64,000 nt of DNA from Parabacteroides sp. (GTDB lineage Bacteria > Bacteroidota > Bacteroidia > Bacteroidales > Tannerellaceae), in the NCBI GenBank assembly GCA_019417325.1, contig DXVO01000008.1:124001-188000 (forward strand), given 5' to 3'. The notes beneath the pieces are model-generated. The model ran no database searches, was not told where the DNA came from, and saw only the letters and a list, made by a program, of their open reading frames with translations. The first letter of the stretch is position 1. Each line of letters opens with the position of its first letter. Both the position numbers and the translations under genes were made by a program. Positions 10,126 through 17,998 of the stretch are shown here, in pieces.

Positions 10126-11589
10126 ATGAAAAAAATAAAATTATTTGCATTAGCATTAATCGGACTATTATCTTTTAATAGTTGCGGGGATTTCGGAGAT
10201 GACAACATTGACCCGAATAACCCTTCACAGGCAGATACACGCTATCTGTTCACATATGCCTGTAAGAGAGTTTATACATTTTCTTATGTAGCCAATTACA
10301 ATCCATGGACACAGTTGTTTCCACAATACCTGTCTGAACGTCAAAATATCCAATACTCCGATTTTGGTATAACAGACTTTAATACAGGCCCCTACTACTA
10401 TGATAATATAAGAAATCTGGAAACTATTATCAAAATGAATACAGATGAAGCGACAAAAAATGCTTCTAACGTTATTTATTTAGGAAGTACTAACAACCAG
10501 TTGGCCAGTAGCCGTACATTGCGCGCATTTTACTATATGCACCTGACTGATATTATGGGTATGCTTCCTTATACAGAAGCATTGAAAGGAGACGAAGCCA
10601 ATTTTACTCCCAAATATGATACTCAGGAATTTATTTATCAAGACTTGGATAAAGAACTTTCCGAGGCTTACAGCCAGTTCGAAGAATCCGGGTCATTAAA
10701 TGAAACAAATGATATCTTATATCAGGGCAATGTCAGTAATTGGAAAAAGCTCAATGCTTCTTTACGCATGATGATGGCTATTAAACTATCCGATGTCGCT
10801 CCTGAAACAGGGAAAGCTCGTTTTGCCAAAGCTTATGCAGATGGTGGAATGACTCAGAACAGTGAACTTCTTGAATATAAGTTCTTGGAAGAAACAGACA
10901 ACGAAAATCCATTATATACAAATATCGTTTCAGGCGGACGTAAAGACTTTGCCCCATCTAAAACTATCCTGGATCAACTTATAGAATATAAAGATCCACG
11001 TTTAGCTGAATATGCGGAACCGAATTCCAAGGGTGAATACAAAGGTGTTCCTTTCGGGATCACTCAATCTGAAATTGCAAAATATGAGGATATGGCATTC
11101 TTTAACAAAAGATATTATAAGCAAGATGCTCCTATTGTTGTAATTTCTCCGTCTCATATTTTACTTATTGAAGCAGAAGCTGCTGTCCGCGGTTGGATCA
11201 ATGAAAATCCAGAAGACTTATACAATGCTGGTATAAAAGCTTCTTTCGATCAATATGGCATAAGTTCTGCTGAATTCGATAAATATATGGCACAAGATGT
11301 AATCAAACTGACCGGTTCTCCTACTGAAAAAATTGAAAAGATTGCTATGCAACGCTGGCTGGCAAACTTTATGCAAAATGGAGTTGAAGCATGGTCTGAT
11401 TGGCGCCGCTTAAATGTTCCGAACATTAAACCGGGACCTTCTGCCACTATTTCACATATTCCGTATCGCCGTGTATATTACCCGGATGATTACAATACGA
11501 ATAAAGCGAATTATGACACAGCAATTGCAACACAAGGTGCCGACAATCTGGACACACGTGTATGGTGGGATGTTGCAGATAATAACTAA
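10126..11589 (+). CDS. SusD-like lipoprotein (SusD-like_2 type)
   Basis: A 487-aa SusD homologue forming the ligand-capturing lid for the preceding SusC. The lipoprotein signal runs to about Cys 20 (LLSFNSCGDFGDDNIDPNNPSQAD). Family motifs include HLTDIMGMLPYTEALKGDE, ILLIEAEAAVRGW near residue 350 and a C-terminal QRWLANFMQNGVEAWSDWRR block, which is strongly SusD-like_2. It is the last gene of its operon and is followed by a hairpin shared with pdxH. Confidence 0.93.
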   Translation: MKKIKLFALALIGLLSFNSCGDFGDDNIDPNNPSQADTRYLFTYACKRVYTFSYVANYNPWTQLFPQYLSERQNIQYSDFGITDFNTGPYYYDNIRNLETIIKMNTDEATKNASNVIYLGSTNNQLASSRTLRAFYYMHLTDIMGMLPYTEALKGDEANFTPKYDTQEFIYQDLDKELSEAYSQFEESGSLNETNDILYQGNVSNWKKLNASLRMMMAIKLSDVAPETGKARFAKAYADGGMTQNSELLEYKFLEETDNENPLYTNIVSGGRKDFAPSKTILDQLIEYKDPRLAEYAEPNSKGEYKGVPFGITQSEIAKYEDMAFFNKRYYKQDAPIVVISPSHILLIEAEAAVRGWINENPEDLYNAGIKASFDQYGISSAEFDKYMAQDVIKLTGSPTEKIEKIAMQRWLANFMQNGVEAWSDWRRLNVPNIKPGPSATISHIPYRRVYYPDDYNTNKANYDTAIATQGADNLDTRVWWDVADNN

Positions 11590-11668
11590 AAAACAAATTA
11601 TTAATAATATATAATCCAAAACCTTACTTTATCTGACGAATAAAAAAGATAAAGTACACACTTTTAGA

Positions 11669-11705
11669 AACCGGAGTTGATAGTGATATTAGCTCCGGTT
11701 ATTTT
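11669..11705 (+). terminator. Terminator between susD and convergent pdxH
   Basis: Stem AACCGGAG (11669-11676) / CTCCGGTT (11693-11700) followed by ATTTTTATTT on the + strand. It lies between convergent genes and may act on both, although the - strand tail is less T-rich. Confidence 0.75.
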
Positions 11706-11708
11706 TAT

Positions 11709-12353
11709 TTATGGTGCCAACCGCTGTTTTTTCCAATTTCCATCCTGCTCTAAAGTATAAAGGATACGGTCGTGCAAACGGCTTTCCCGCCCTTGCCAGA
11801 ACTCGATGCGCACTGGTGTTACTGCGTATCCTCCCCAATTGGCAGGCCGCTCCACTTCCTTAGGAAATGTACGCATCGATTCACGAATAAAATGTTTCAC
11901 GATTTCAGCTCTACTCCTTATCAGCTGGCTTTGCGGAGAAATACGGGCTCCGATACGGCTTTTATAAGGACGAGTCTTAAAATAAGCATCTGAGATATCA
12001 GGCGGTAACTTTTCAACCGTCCCTTCGATATGTACCTGGCGTTCTAATTCGTGCCACACAAAACTCAAAGCAATAAAAGGAGTAACAGCAATATGCTTTC
12101 CTTTCCGGCTGTTATAATTTGTATAAAAAATAAATTTACCTTCTTTTAATTCCTTCAACAAAACTGTACGGGCAGAAGGTCTTCCTTCCGGCGATACCGT
12201 CGCAACCAGCATCGCCGTAGGTTCATTGGCTTTCGCATTTATAGCATCCTCCAGCCAATGTTCAAATAAATCAATAGGATCGGAAGGGGTTTCTTTCTCA
12301 TTTAGCCCACCTTTAGTATATTCTCTACGGATATTGCCGATATTGATATTCAT
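11709..12353 (-). CDS. pdxH: Pyridoxamine 5'-phosphate oxidase
   Basis: FMN-dependent cytoplasmic oxidase that converts pyridoxine/pyridoxamine 5'-phosphate to pyridoxal 5'-phosphate, the last step of vitamin B6 cofactor synthesis and salvage. The 214-aa length is normal. Recognisable blocks: RPSARTVLLKE (about 57-67), IFYTNYNSRKGKHI (FMN contact region, about 75-88), RVQHIEGTVEKL-like strand, YKSRIGARISPQSQLI, and the C-terminal hallmark FWQGRESRLHDRILY...WKKQRLAP. A single gene, convergent with the upstream susD and divergent from etfB. Confidence 0.96.
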   Translation of the reverse strand: MNINIGNIRREYTKGGLNEKETPSDPIDLFEHWLEDAINAKANEPTAMLVATVSPEGRPSARTVLLKELKEGKFIFYTNYNSRKGKHIAVTPFIALSFVWHELERQVHIEGTVEKLPPDISDAYFKTRPYKSRIGARISPQSQLIRSRAEIVKHFIRESMRTFPKEVERPANWGGYAVTPVRIEFWQGRESRLHDRILYTLEQDGNWKKQRLAP

Positions 12354-12463
12354 ATTTACCTTTTATTTATCCAACACCGGAAAATATAGAAATGTTTATG
12401 AATTATAAGACTATATATGCTGCTCAAAAAAAACAAAAGTGTGCACTTTCCAACCACAATTTC

Positions 12464-12494
12464 TTTGAGATAAAGAATGTTTGACTAATTTTGC
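12464..12494 (+). promoter_or_regulatory. Promoter of etfB-etfA-acyl-CoA dehydrogenase operon
   Basis: TTTG (12464-12467), 18-base spacer, TAATTTTGC (12486-12494): near-ideal Bacteroidetes primary-sigma promoter, leaving a leader of about 80 nt before the ATG at 12584. Confidence 0.75.
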
Positions 12495-12583
12495 AACTCA
12501 ATATATAGTAAGATTGACAAGGATTTGATAATTAAATATCAATGAATATTGCAAGTCAATAGAAATCTAATATTCCTAATAAT

Positions 12584-13489
12584 ATGAGTTTAAAAATTAT
12601 TGTATTAGCGAAACAGGTTCCGGACACACGCAACGTGGGAAAGGATGCAATGAAAGAAGACGGGACTATCAATCGTGCTGCTCTTCCTGCAATCTTTAAC
12701 CCGGAAGACCTGAATGCATTGGAACAGGCTTTGCGCCTGAAAGATGCTTACCCCGGAACTACAGTTACGCTGTTGACCATGGGGCCGGGACGTGCTGCCG
12801 AAATTATCCGCGAAGGTTTATTCCGTGGAGCGGACGGCGGTTATTTATTAACAGACCGTGCCTTTGCCGGTGCCGACACCCTGGCTACCTCTTATGCGCT
12901 TGCCACGGCAATTAAGAAAATCAAAGATTACGACATCATTATCGGCGGTCGTCAGGCTATTGACGGGGATACTGCACAAGTCGGTCCTCAGGTTGCCGAA
13001 AAGTTAGGATTGACACAGATTACCTATGCTGAAGAAATCCTGAATGTTGACGAAAGTGCCAAACGTATCACAGTAAAACGTCATATAGACGGAGGAGTGG
13101 AAACTGTAGAAGGTCCCCTGCCTATCGTTATTACGGTAAACGGATCTGCAGCTCCTTGCCGTCCGCGTAATGCCAAATTGGTGATGAAATACAAACGGGC
13201 TTTAGGTGCACAGGAAAAGAATCCTTCTGCAGCTTGTCACCCGGAAGGCCTGACTACACTCTCATACCCGGAATTATATGAAACCCGTCCTTACCTGAAT
13301 ATTCAGGAATGGAGCGTTGCTGATGTTAACGGAGATACCGCACAATGTGGTTTATCCGGTTCTCCTACAAAAGTAAAAGCCATCCAGAATATCGTATTCC
13401 AGGCAAAAGAAAGCAAAACGCTGAATGGTTCCGACAAAGAAATTGAAGATTTGATTGTTGAACTGTTAGCTAACCACACTATCGGATAA
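12584..13489 (+). CDS. etfB: Electron transfer flavoprotein, beta subunit
   Basis: Beta subunit of the ETF heterodimer, which takes electrons from acyl-CoA dehydrogenases. At 301 aa it is longer than the usual 250-265 aa. Recognisable ETF-beta features: start KIIVLAKQVPDTRNVG, FNPEDLNALEQALRLKD (about 40-55), DIIIGGRQAIDGDTAQVGPQVAEKLGL (about 124-149), and the PLPIVITVNGSAAPCRPRN block. First gene of a tight three-gene operon; etfA follows after 4 bases. In anaerobic Bacteroidales, ETF/ACAD sets often serve flavin-based electron transfer; the physiological direction here is not deducible from sequence. Confidence 0.95.
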   Translation: MSLKIIVLAKQVPDTRNVGKDAMKEDGTINRAALPAIFNPEDLNALEQALRLKDAYPGTTVTLLTMGPGRAAEIIREGLFRGADGGYLLTDRAFAGADTLATSYALATAIKKIKDYDIIIGGRQAIDGDTAQVGPQVAEKLGLTQITYAEEILNVDESAKRITVKRHIDGGVETVEGPLPIVITVNGSAAPCRPRNAKLVMKYKRALGAQEKNPSAACHPEGLTTLSYPELYETRPYLNIQEWSVADVNGDTAQCGLSGSPTKVKAIQNIVFQAKESKTLNGSDKEIEDLIVELLANHTIG

Positions 13490-13493
13490 GATT

Positions 13494-14513
13494 ATGAATA
13501 ATGTATTTGTATATTGTGAGCTTGAAGGCACAACTGTTGCTGACGTAAGCCTTGAACTCCTTACCAAAGGACGTAAGTTAGCAAACCAGTTGAACTGCCA
13601 GCTTGAAGCTATTGTTGCAGGTTCCGATCTGGGAAGTATCGAAAAACAAGTATTGCCTTACGGAGTAGATAAACTGCATGTATTTGATGCTCCGGGATTA
13701 TTCCCTTATACATCTCTGCCCCACTCTTCTGTTTTGATTAATTTATTCAAAGAAGAAAAGCCTCAGATTTGCTTGATGGGAGCAACAGTAATAGGTCGCG
13801 ACCTCGGTCCGCGTGTCTCTTCCGCATTAACCAGCGGTCTGACAGCCGACTGTACATCACTTGAAATCGGTTCTCATGAAGACAAAAGAGCCGGAGTAAC
13901 CTATGAAAACCTTTTATATCAGATCCGTCCGGCTTTTGGCGGTAATATCGTAGCCACTATTATTAACCCGGAACACCGTCCTCAAATGGCAACTGTTCGC
14001 GAAGGGGTAATGAAAAAAGAAATAGTAGATGCAAACTATAAAGGTGAAGTTGTTAAACACGATGTTGCCAAATATGTTAGCGAAGCGGACTATATCGTTA
14101 AAGTAATCGACCGTCATGTTGAAAAAGCTAAACATAACCTGAAAGGTGCTGCTATTGTAGTAGCAGGAGGTTATGGTGTAGGTTCGAGAGAAAATTTCAA
14201 CATGCTGTTCGAATTGGCAAAAGAACTTCATGCTGAAGTTGGTGCCAGCCGTGCTGCTGTAGATGCAGGTTACTGCGATCATGACCGTCAGATTGGTCAG
14301 ACAGGTTTAACTGTCCGTCCTAAACTGTATATCGCATGTGGTATTTCCGGACAAATTCAGCATATCGCAGGTATGCAGGATGCCGGTATCATCATCTCTA
14401 TCAATAACGACGAGAATGCTCCTATCAACACGATTGCCGATTATGTGATTAACGGTAGTGTGGAAGAAGTAATTCCTAAGATGATTAAGTATTATAAACA
14501 GAACAGCAAGTAA
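13494..14513 (+). CDS. etfA: Electron transfer flavoprotein, alpha subunit
   Basis: FAD-binding alpha subunit of the same ETF (339 aa). The C-terminal FAD domain is clear: AIVVAGGYGVGSRENF (about 220-235), EVGASRAAVDAGYCDHDRQIGQTG (about 247-270), PKLYIACGISGQIQHIAGM and IISINNDENAPINTIADYVI. The N-terminal half is the ETF adenine-nucleotide-type fold (AEAIVAGSDL-like). It lies between etfB (4-base gap) and the dehydrogenase (4-base gap), so the partners are translationally coupled. Confidence 0.96.
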   Translation: MNNVFVYCELEGTTVADVSLELLTKGRKLANQLNCQLEAIVAGSDLGSIEKQVLPYGVDKLHVFDAPGLFPYTSLPHSSVLINLFKEEKPQICLMGATVIGRDLGPRVSSALTSGLTADCTSLEIGSHEDKRAGVTYENLLYQIRPAFGGNIVATIINPEHRPQMATVREGVMKKEIVDANYKGEVVKHDVAKYVSEADYIVKVIDRHVEKAKHNLKGAAIVVAGGYGVGSRENFNMLFELAKELHAEVGASRAAVDAGYCDHDRQIGQTGLTVRPKLYIACGISGQIQHIAGMQDAGIIISINNDENAPINTIADYVINGSVEEVIPKMIKYYKQNSK

Positions 14514-14517
14514 AGAG

Positions 14518-16224
14518 ATGGCAAATTATTATACAGACATTCCGGAACTCAAGTATCACTTGAATAATCCGATGATGGAACGTATTTGCGAACTGAAAGA
14601 ACGCAATTACAGCGATAAAGACGAATTTGATTATGCACCGCAAGATTATGCGGATGCAATGGATTCGTTTGACAAAGTACTCGAAATCACCGGTGAAATC
14701 ACCGGTGAGATTATTGCACCCAATGCAGAAGGCGTTGACGAAGAAGGTCCTCATTGTGCTAATGGCCGTGTAGAATACGCTTCCGGTACTAAACAAAACC
14801 TGGACGCTATGGTTAAAGCCGGTCTGAACGGTATGACTATGCCGCGTCGCTTCGGTGGTTTGAACTTCCCGATCACTCCGTACACGATGTGTGCAGAAAT
14901 CGTTGCTGCTGCCGATGCAGGATTTGGCAACATATGGTCATTACAGGATTGTATCGAAACATTATATGAATTTGGTAACGAAGATCAGCATAGCCGTTTT
15001 ATCCCGCGTATCTGCGCCGGAGAAACAATGTCTATGGACCTTACCGAACCGGATGCCGGTTCCGACCTGCAATCTGTAATGTTGAAAGCAACTTTCGACG
15101 AAAAAGAAAACTGCTGGCGTTTGAATGGTGTAAAACGATTCATTACCAATGGTGATGCAGACCTTCATCTTGTACTGGCCCGCTCCGAAGAGGGGACAAA
15201 AGACGGACGTGGTTTGTCTATGTTCGTATACGACAAACGTGAAGGGGGTGTAAATGTACGCCGTATCGAAAACAAGTTGGGTATCCACGGTTCTCCTACT
15301 TGCGAATTGGTTTATAAGAATGCAAAAGCTGAACTTTGCGGAGATCGTAAATTAGGTTTGATTAAATATGTAATGGCATTGATGAACGGTGCCCGCTTAG
15401 GTATCGCAGCCCAATCCGTAGGTTTGAGTCAGGCTGCTTACAACGAAGGTTTGGCTTATGCAAAAGACCGCAAACAGTTTGGTAAAGCTATTATTGATTT
15501 CCCGGCTGTTTATGATATGCTTTCTATAATGAAAGCTAAGTTGGACGCTGGTCGTGCCTTATTATACCAGACATCCCGTTATGTAGATATCTATAAAGCA
15601 TTAGATGATATCAGCCGCGAACGCAAACTGACTCCGGAAGAACGTCAGGAACAGAAAAAATTCGCTAAATTGGCTGACAGCTTCACTCCGCTTGCTAAAG
15701 GTATGAACTCCGAATATGCCAACCAGAATGCTTATGACTGTATTCAGATTCATGGTGGTTCCGGTTTCATGTTGGAATATGCTTGCCAGCGTATTTATCG
15801 CGATGCGCGTATTACCTCTATCTATGAAGGTACTACCCAGTTGCAGACGGTTGCAGCAATCCGTTATGTAACCAATGGTTCTTACCTGGCTACTCTCCGT
15901 GAATTTGAAACTATCCCATGCTCTCCGGAAATGGAAGGTCTGATGGGACGTTTGAAAGAAATGACGAACAAGTTTGAAGCTTGTACAAATGCAGTTAAAG
16001 AAACACAGAACCAGGAATTACTTGATTTTGTCGCCCGTCGTCTGATGGAAATGGCTGCTGATTGTATCATGGCTCACCTGTTAATCCAGGATGCAACCAA
16101 AGCTCCGGAAATGTTCGCCAAATCAGCAAACGTTTATCTGAATTATACGGAAGCAGAAGTGGAAAAACACTGCAACTTCATCAATAAATTCAATGCTGAC
16201 GAATTAGCTAATTACAGACAGTAA
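14518..16224 (+). CDS. Acyl-CoA dehydrogenase (large, ETF-linked)
   Basis: FAD enzyme that oxidises an acyl-CoA and passes electrons to the ETF encoded just upstream. It is 568 aa, longer than classical 380-400-aa enzymes because of an extra C-terminal helical region, as in the DmdC-like branch. Motifs: MSMDLTEPDAGSDLQS (about 165-180), RLNGVKRFITNGDADLHLVLARS, ENKLGIHGSPTCELVYKNA, LAYAKDRKQFGKAIIDFPAV, and IYEGTTQLQTVAAIRY (about 438-453), which carries the probable catalytic Glu. The acyl chain specificity cannot be told. Last gene of the etf operon. Confidence 0.93.
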   Translation: MANYYTDIPELKYHLNNPMMERICELKERNYSDKDEFDYAPQDYADAMDSFDKVLEITGEITGEIIAPNAEGVDEEGPHCANGRVEYASGTKQNLDAMVKAGLNGMTMPRRFGGLNFPITPYTMCAEIVAAADAGFGNIWSLQDCIETLYEFGNEDQHSRFIPRICAGETMSMDLTEPDAGSDLQSVMLKATFDEKENCWRLNGVKRFITNGDADLHLVLARSEEGTKDGRGLSMFVYDKREGGVNVRRIENKLGIHGSPTCELVYKNAKAELCGDRKLGLIKYVMALMNGARLGIAAQSVGLSQAAYNEGLAYAKDRKQFGKAIIDFPAVYDMLSIMKAKLDAGRALLYQTSRYVDIYKALDDISRERKLTPEERQEQKKFAKLADSFTPLAKGMNSEYANQNAYDCIQIHGGSGFMLEYACQRIYRDARITSIYEGTTQLQTVAAIRYVTNGSYLATLREFETIPCSPEMEGLMGRLKEMTNKFEACTNAVKETQNQELLDFVARRLMEMAADCIMAHLLIQDATKAPEMFAKSANVYLNYTEAEVEKHCNFINKFNADELANYRQ

Positions 16225-16240
16225 TCAGCTTCTATCCCAT

Positions 16241-16278
16241 AAAAAACCGGGCCTCCACAATGGATACCCGGTTTTTTT
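16241..16278 (+). terminator. Intrinsic terminator of the etf operon
   Basis: Perfect 11-bp stem AAAAAACCGGG (16241-16251) / CCCGGTTTTTT (16267-16277), with the T run forming the tail. Confidence 0.9.
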
Positions 16279-16319
16279 ATATACATTTGCCATTATCACA
16301 ATTTAAACAAAACCAAACT

Positions 16320-16641
16320 ATGAATTACAATCCACAAATCCACCATCGCCACAGCATCCGTTTGAAAGGATACGATTATTCCCAAGAAAGATTATATTTT
16401 GTAACAATATGCACCCACGCCCGCCAACATTTATTCGGCGAGATCAAAAACGTCCCACACGTTGGGGCGGATTATTGCGTTTTTTAAATATCAATCAACA
16501 AAATTGATTGATTTGCACAATCAAAAATTATGGCAACGGAATTATTATGAACATATCATACGGAATGAGACGGCTTATTGGAATATATCTAATTATATTT
16601 TAAATAATCCCGCACAATGGGCACACGATAAGTTACGATAA
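16320..16641 (+). pseudogene. Decayed REP-associated tyrosine transposase (Y1_Tnp / RAYT)
   Basis: The ATG at 16320 opens a frame whose first about 46 residues (HHRHSIRLKGYDYSQERLY, FVTICTHARQHLFGEI) are the typical N-terminus of the RAYT/IS200-like transposase family; the frame then stops at 16487. A second frame (+1 relative) at about 16513-16641 encodes the family's C-terminus (LWQRNYYEHIIRNE, AYWNISNYILNNPAQW) and ends at TAA 16639-16641. The middle, including the catalytic HUH and tyrosine region, is deleted and the halves are out of frame, so the gene is dead. Its end overlaps the 3' end of the convergent MATE gene by 9 bases. Confidence 0.85.
16490..16512. repeat. 9-bp perfect inverted repeat inside the transposase remnant
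   Basis: ATCAATCAA (16490-16498) / TTGATTGAT (16504-16512), loop CAAAA. It sits at the deletion junction of the RAYT pseudogene. Confidence 0.6.
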
Positions 16642-17934
16642 TAAGATTGCCGATTGTTTTCGATGCCATAAGACCCATTGCATGATGCCACGCAACAATA
16701 AATAAAGGATGAATGCCAGCCATAATGCATGGTTGCCCATTATACCATAAAAAAGATAATAGACGGAAAAGAATATTCCGGAAGCTACTAACATGGAATA
16801 CAACATTAGGCGGGTGGCAGTAGCACCTATTAGTATGCCATCCCACAAAAATGCGGCAAAACCTGCAAGAGGAATTGCTAATACCCAATAAAAATAATGG
16901 GATGCTTCTCCTATTACTGTAAAATCATTTGTTAATAAACTAAGAAAACTCTTTCCACCAGCACCATAAAGCAAAGTAAACAAAAGCGAGAGCCCTATTC
17001 CCCAACCAAATAATAAATGTATCATACGCTTAAGGGCTGTATGGTTACGTGCACCGATATACCGTCCGGTAAGTGCTTCTCCCGCATAGGCAAACCCATC
17101 CATTATATATGAAAATAAGGTAAATAATTGCATCAGTAATGTATTCACAGCAAGCACAACATCGCCTTGCCGGGCTCCGGTTGAAGTAAAAAAGGTTGTT
17201 ACGGCAACAAGGCAAAGCGTTCGAAAAAAGATATCACTATTCACTCCAAAGAAACGACGCATAGCACTATGTTCCATTATCTCTTTCCAACGCATTCGAA
17301 CCTTTAACCGCCCATAATAACGGAACCAGAGTAATAAAGCCATCAGAAAACCACTATATTGTGCAATCAATGTTCCTAAGGCAACCCCTTCAACCTTCAT
17401 TCCGAAGAAAAATACAAAACAGAGACTTGCCACAATATTGACAATATTCTGTGTAATAGCAATAAACATAGGGAAACGGGAATTCTGCATTCCTATATAC
17501 CAGCCAGAAAAACCATATAAACCTAAGACAGCCGGTGCTCCCCAAACACAAATATGAAAATAGATGGTAGCCAATTGCTCCACCTCCGGTGTCGTATCCA
17601 AAAGCTCAAATGCTATTTTCCGGACCGGATACTGTAATAACAAGAGAAATAATGCAATAAACATTCCCACTCCTACGGCCCAGTACAACACACGTGCAAC
17701 CTCTTTCAAATCCCTCTGCCCAAAAGCCTGTGAAGTCATACCGCTCGTACCCATACGGAGAAAACCGAACAACCAGTAAATAATATTGAATAACATCCCT
17801 CCTACCGCAATTGCACCTATATAAGACGCTGAGCCTAAATGTCCGACAATTGCAACATCCACCAAGCCCAATAAGGGAACCGTTATATTAGAAACGATGG
17901 AAGGAAGTGCCAGTTGAAGTATTTTTTTGTTCAT
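16633..17934 (-). CDS. MATE-family multidrug exporter, DinF-like
   Basis: Inner-membrane cation-coupled antiporter of the MATE superfamily, 433 aa from the chosen ATG at 17934 (MNKKILQLALPSIVSNITVP). The frame stays open to 18030, but the extra 32 residues are not family-like. About 12 hydrophobic segments; DinF-branch signatures LALPSIVSNITVPLLGLVDVAIVGHLG (N-terminal, here split by segments), FLRMGTSGMTSQAFGQRD (about 76-93) and an internal repeat in the second half. Located after the barrel protein gene on the same strand (64-base gap), so the two may be co-transcribed. Substrate unknown. Confidence 0.92.
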   Translation of the reverse strand: MNKKILQLALPSIVSNITVPLLGLVDVAIVGHLGSASYIGAIAVGGMLFNIIYWLFGFLRMGTSGMTSQAFGQRDLKEVARVLYWAVGVGMFIALFLLLLQYPVRKIAFELLDTTPEVEQLATIYFHICVWGAPAVLGLYGFSGWYIGMQNSRFPMFIAITQNIVNIVASLCFVFFFGMKVEGVALGTLIAQYSGFLMALLLWFRYYGRLKVRMRWKEIMEHSAMRRFFGVNSDIFFRTLCLVAVTTFFTSTGARQGDVVLAVNTLLMQLFTLFSYIMDGFAYAGEALTGRYIGARNHTALKRMIHLLFGWGIGLSLLFTLLYGAGGKSFLSLLTNDFTVIGEASHYFYWVLAIPLAGFAAFLWDGILIGATATRLMLYSMLVASGIFFSVYYLFYGIMGNHALWLAFILYLLLRGIMQWVLWHRKQSAILLS

Positions 17935-17998
17935 GAAACTATATCTGAATAGGAATTCAAAGATAATCATAAAAAATAATACCCCAACCGTGTACCCC

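Noticed and set aside
1..11589. Polysaccharide utilisation locus
   Set aside because: No glycoside hydrolase, lyase, sulfatase or hybrid sensor gene is next to either SusC/SusD pair in the window.
16260..16319. Extra 20 residues upstream of the transposase remnant
   Set aside because: They lie in the etf terminator hairpin; the family-like sequence begins after the ATG at 16320.
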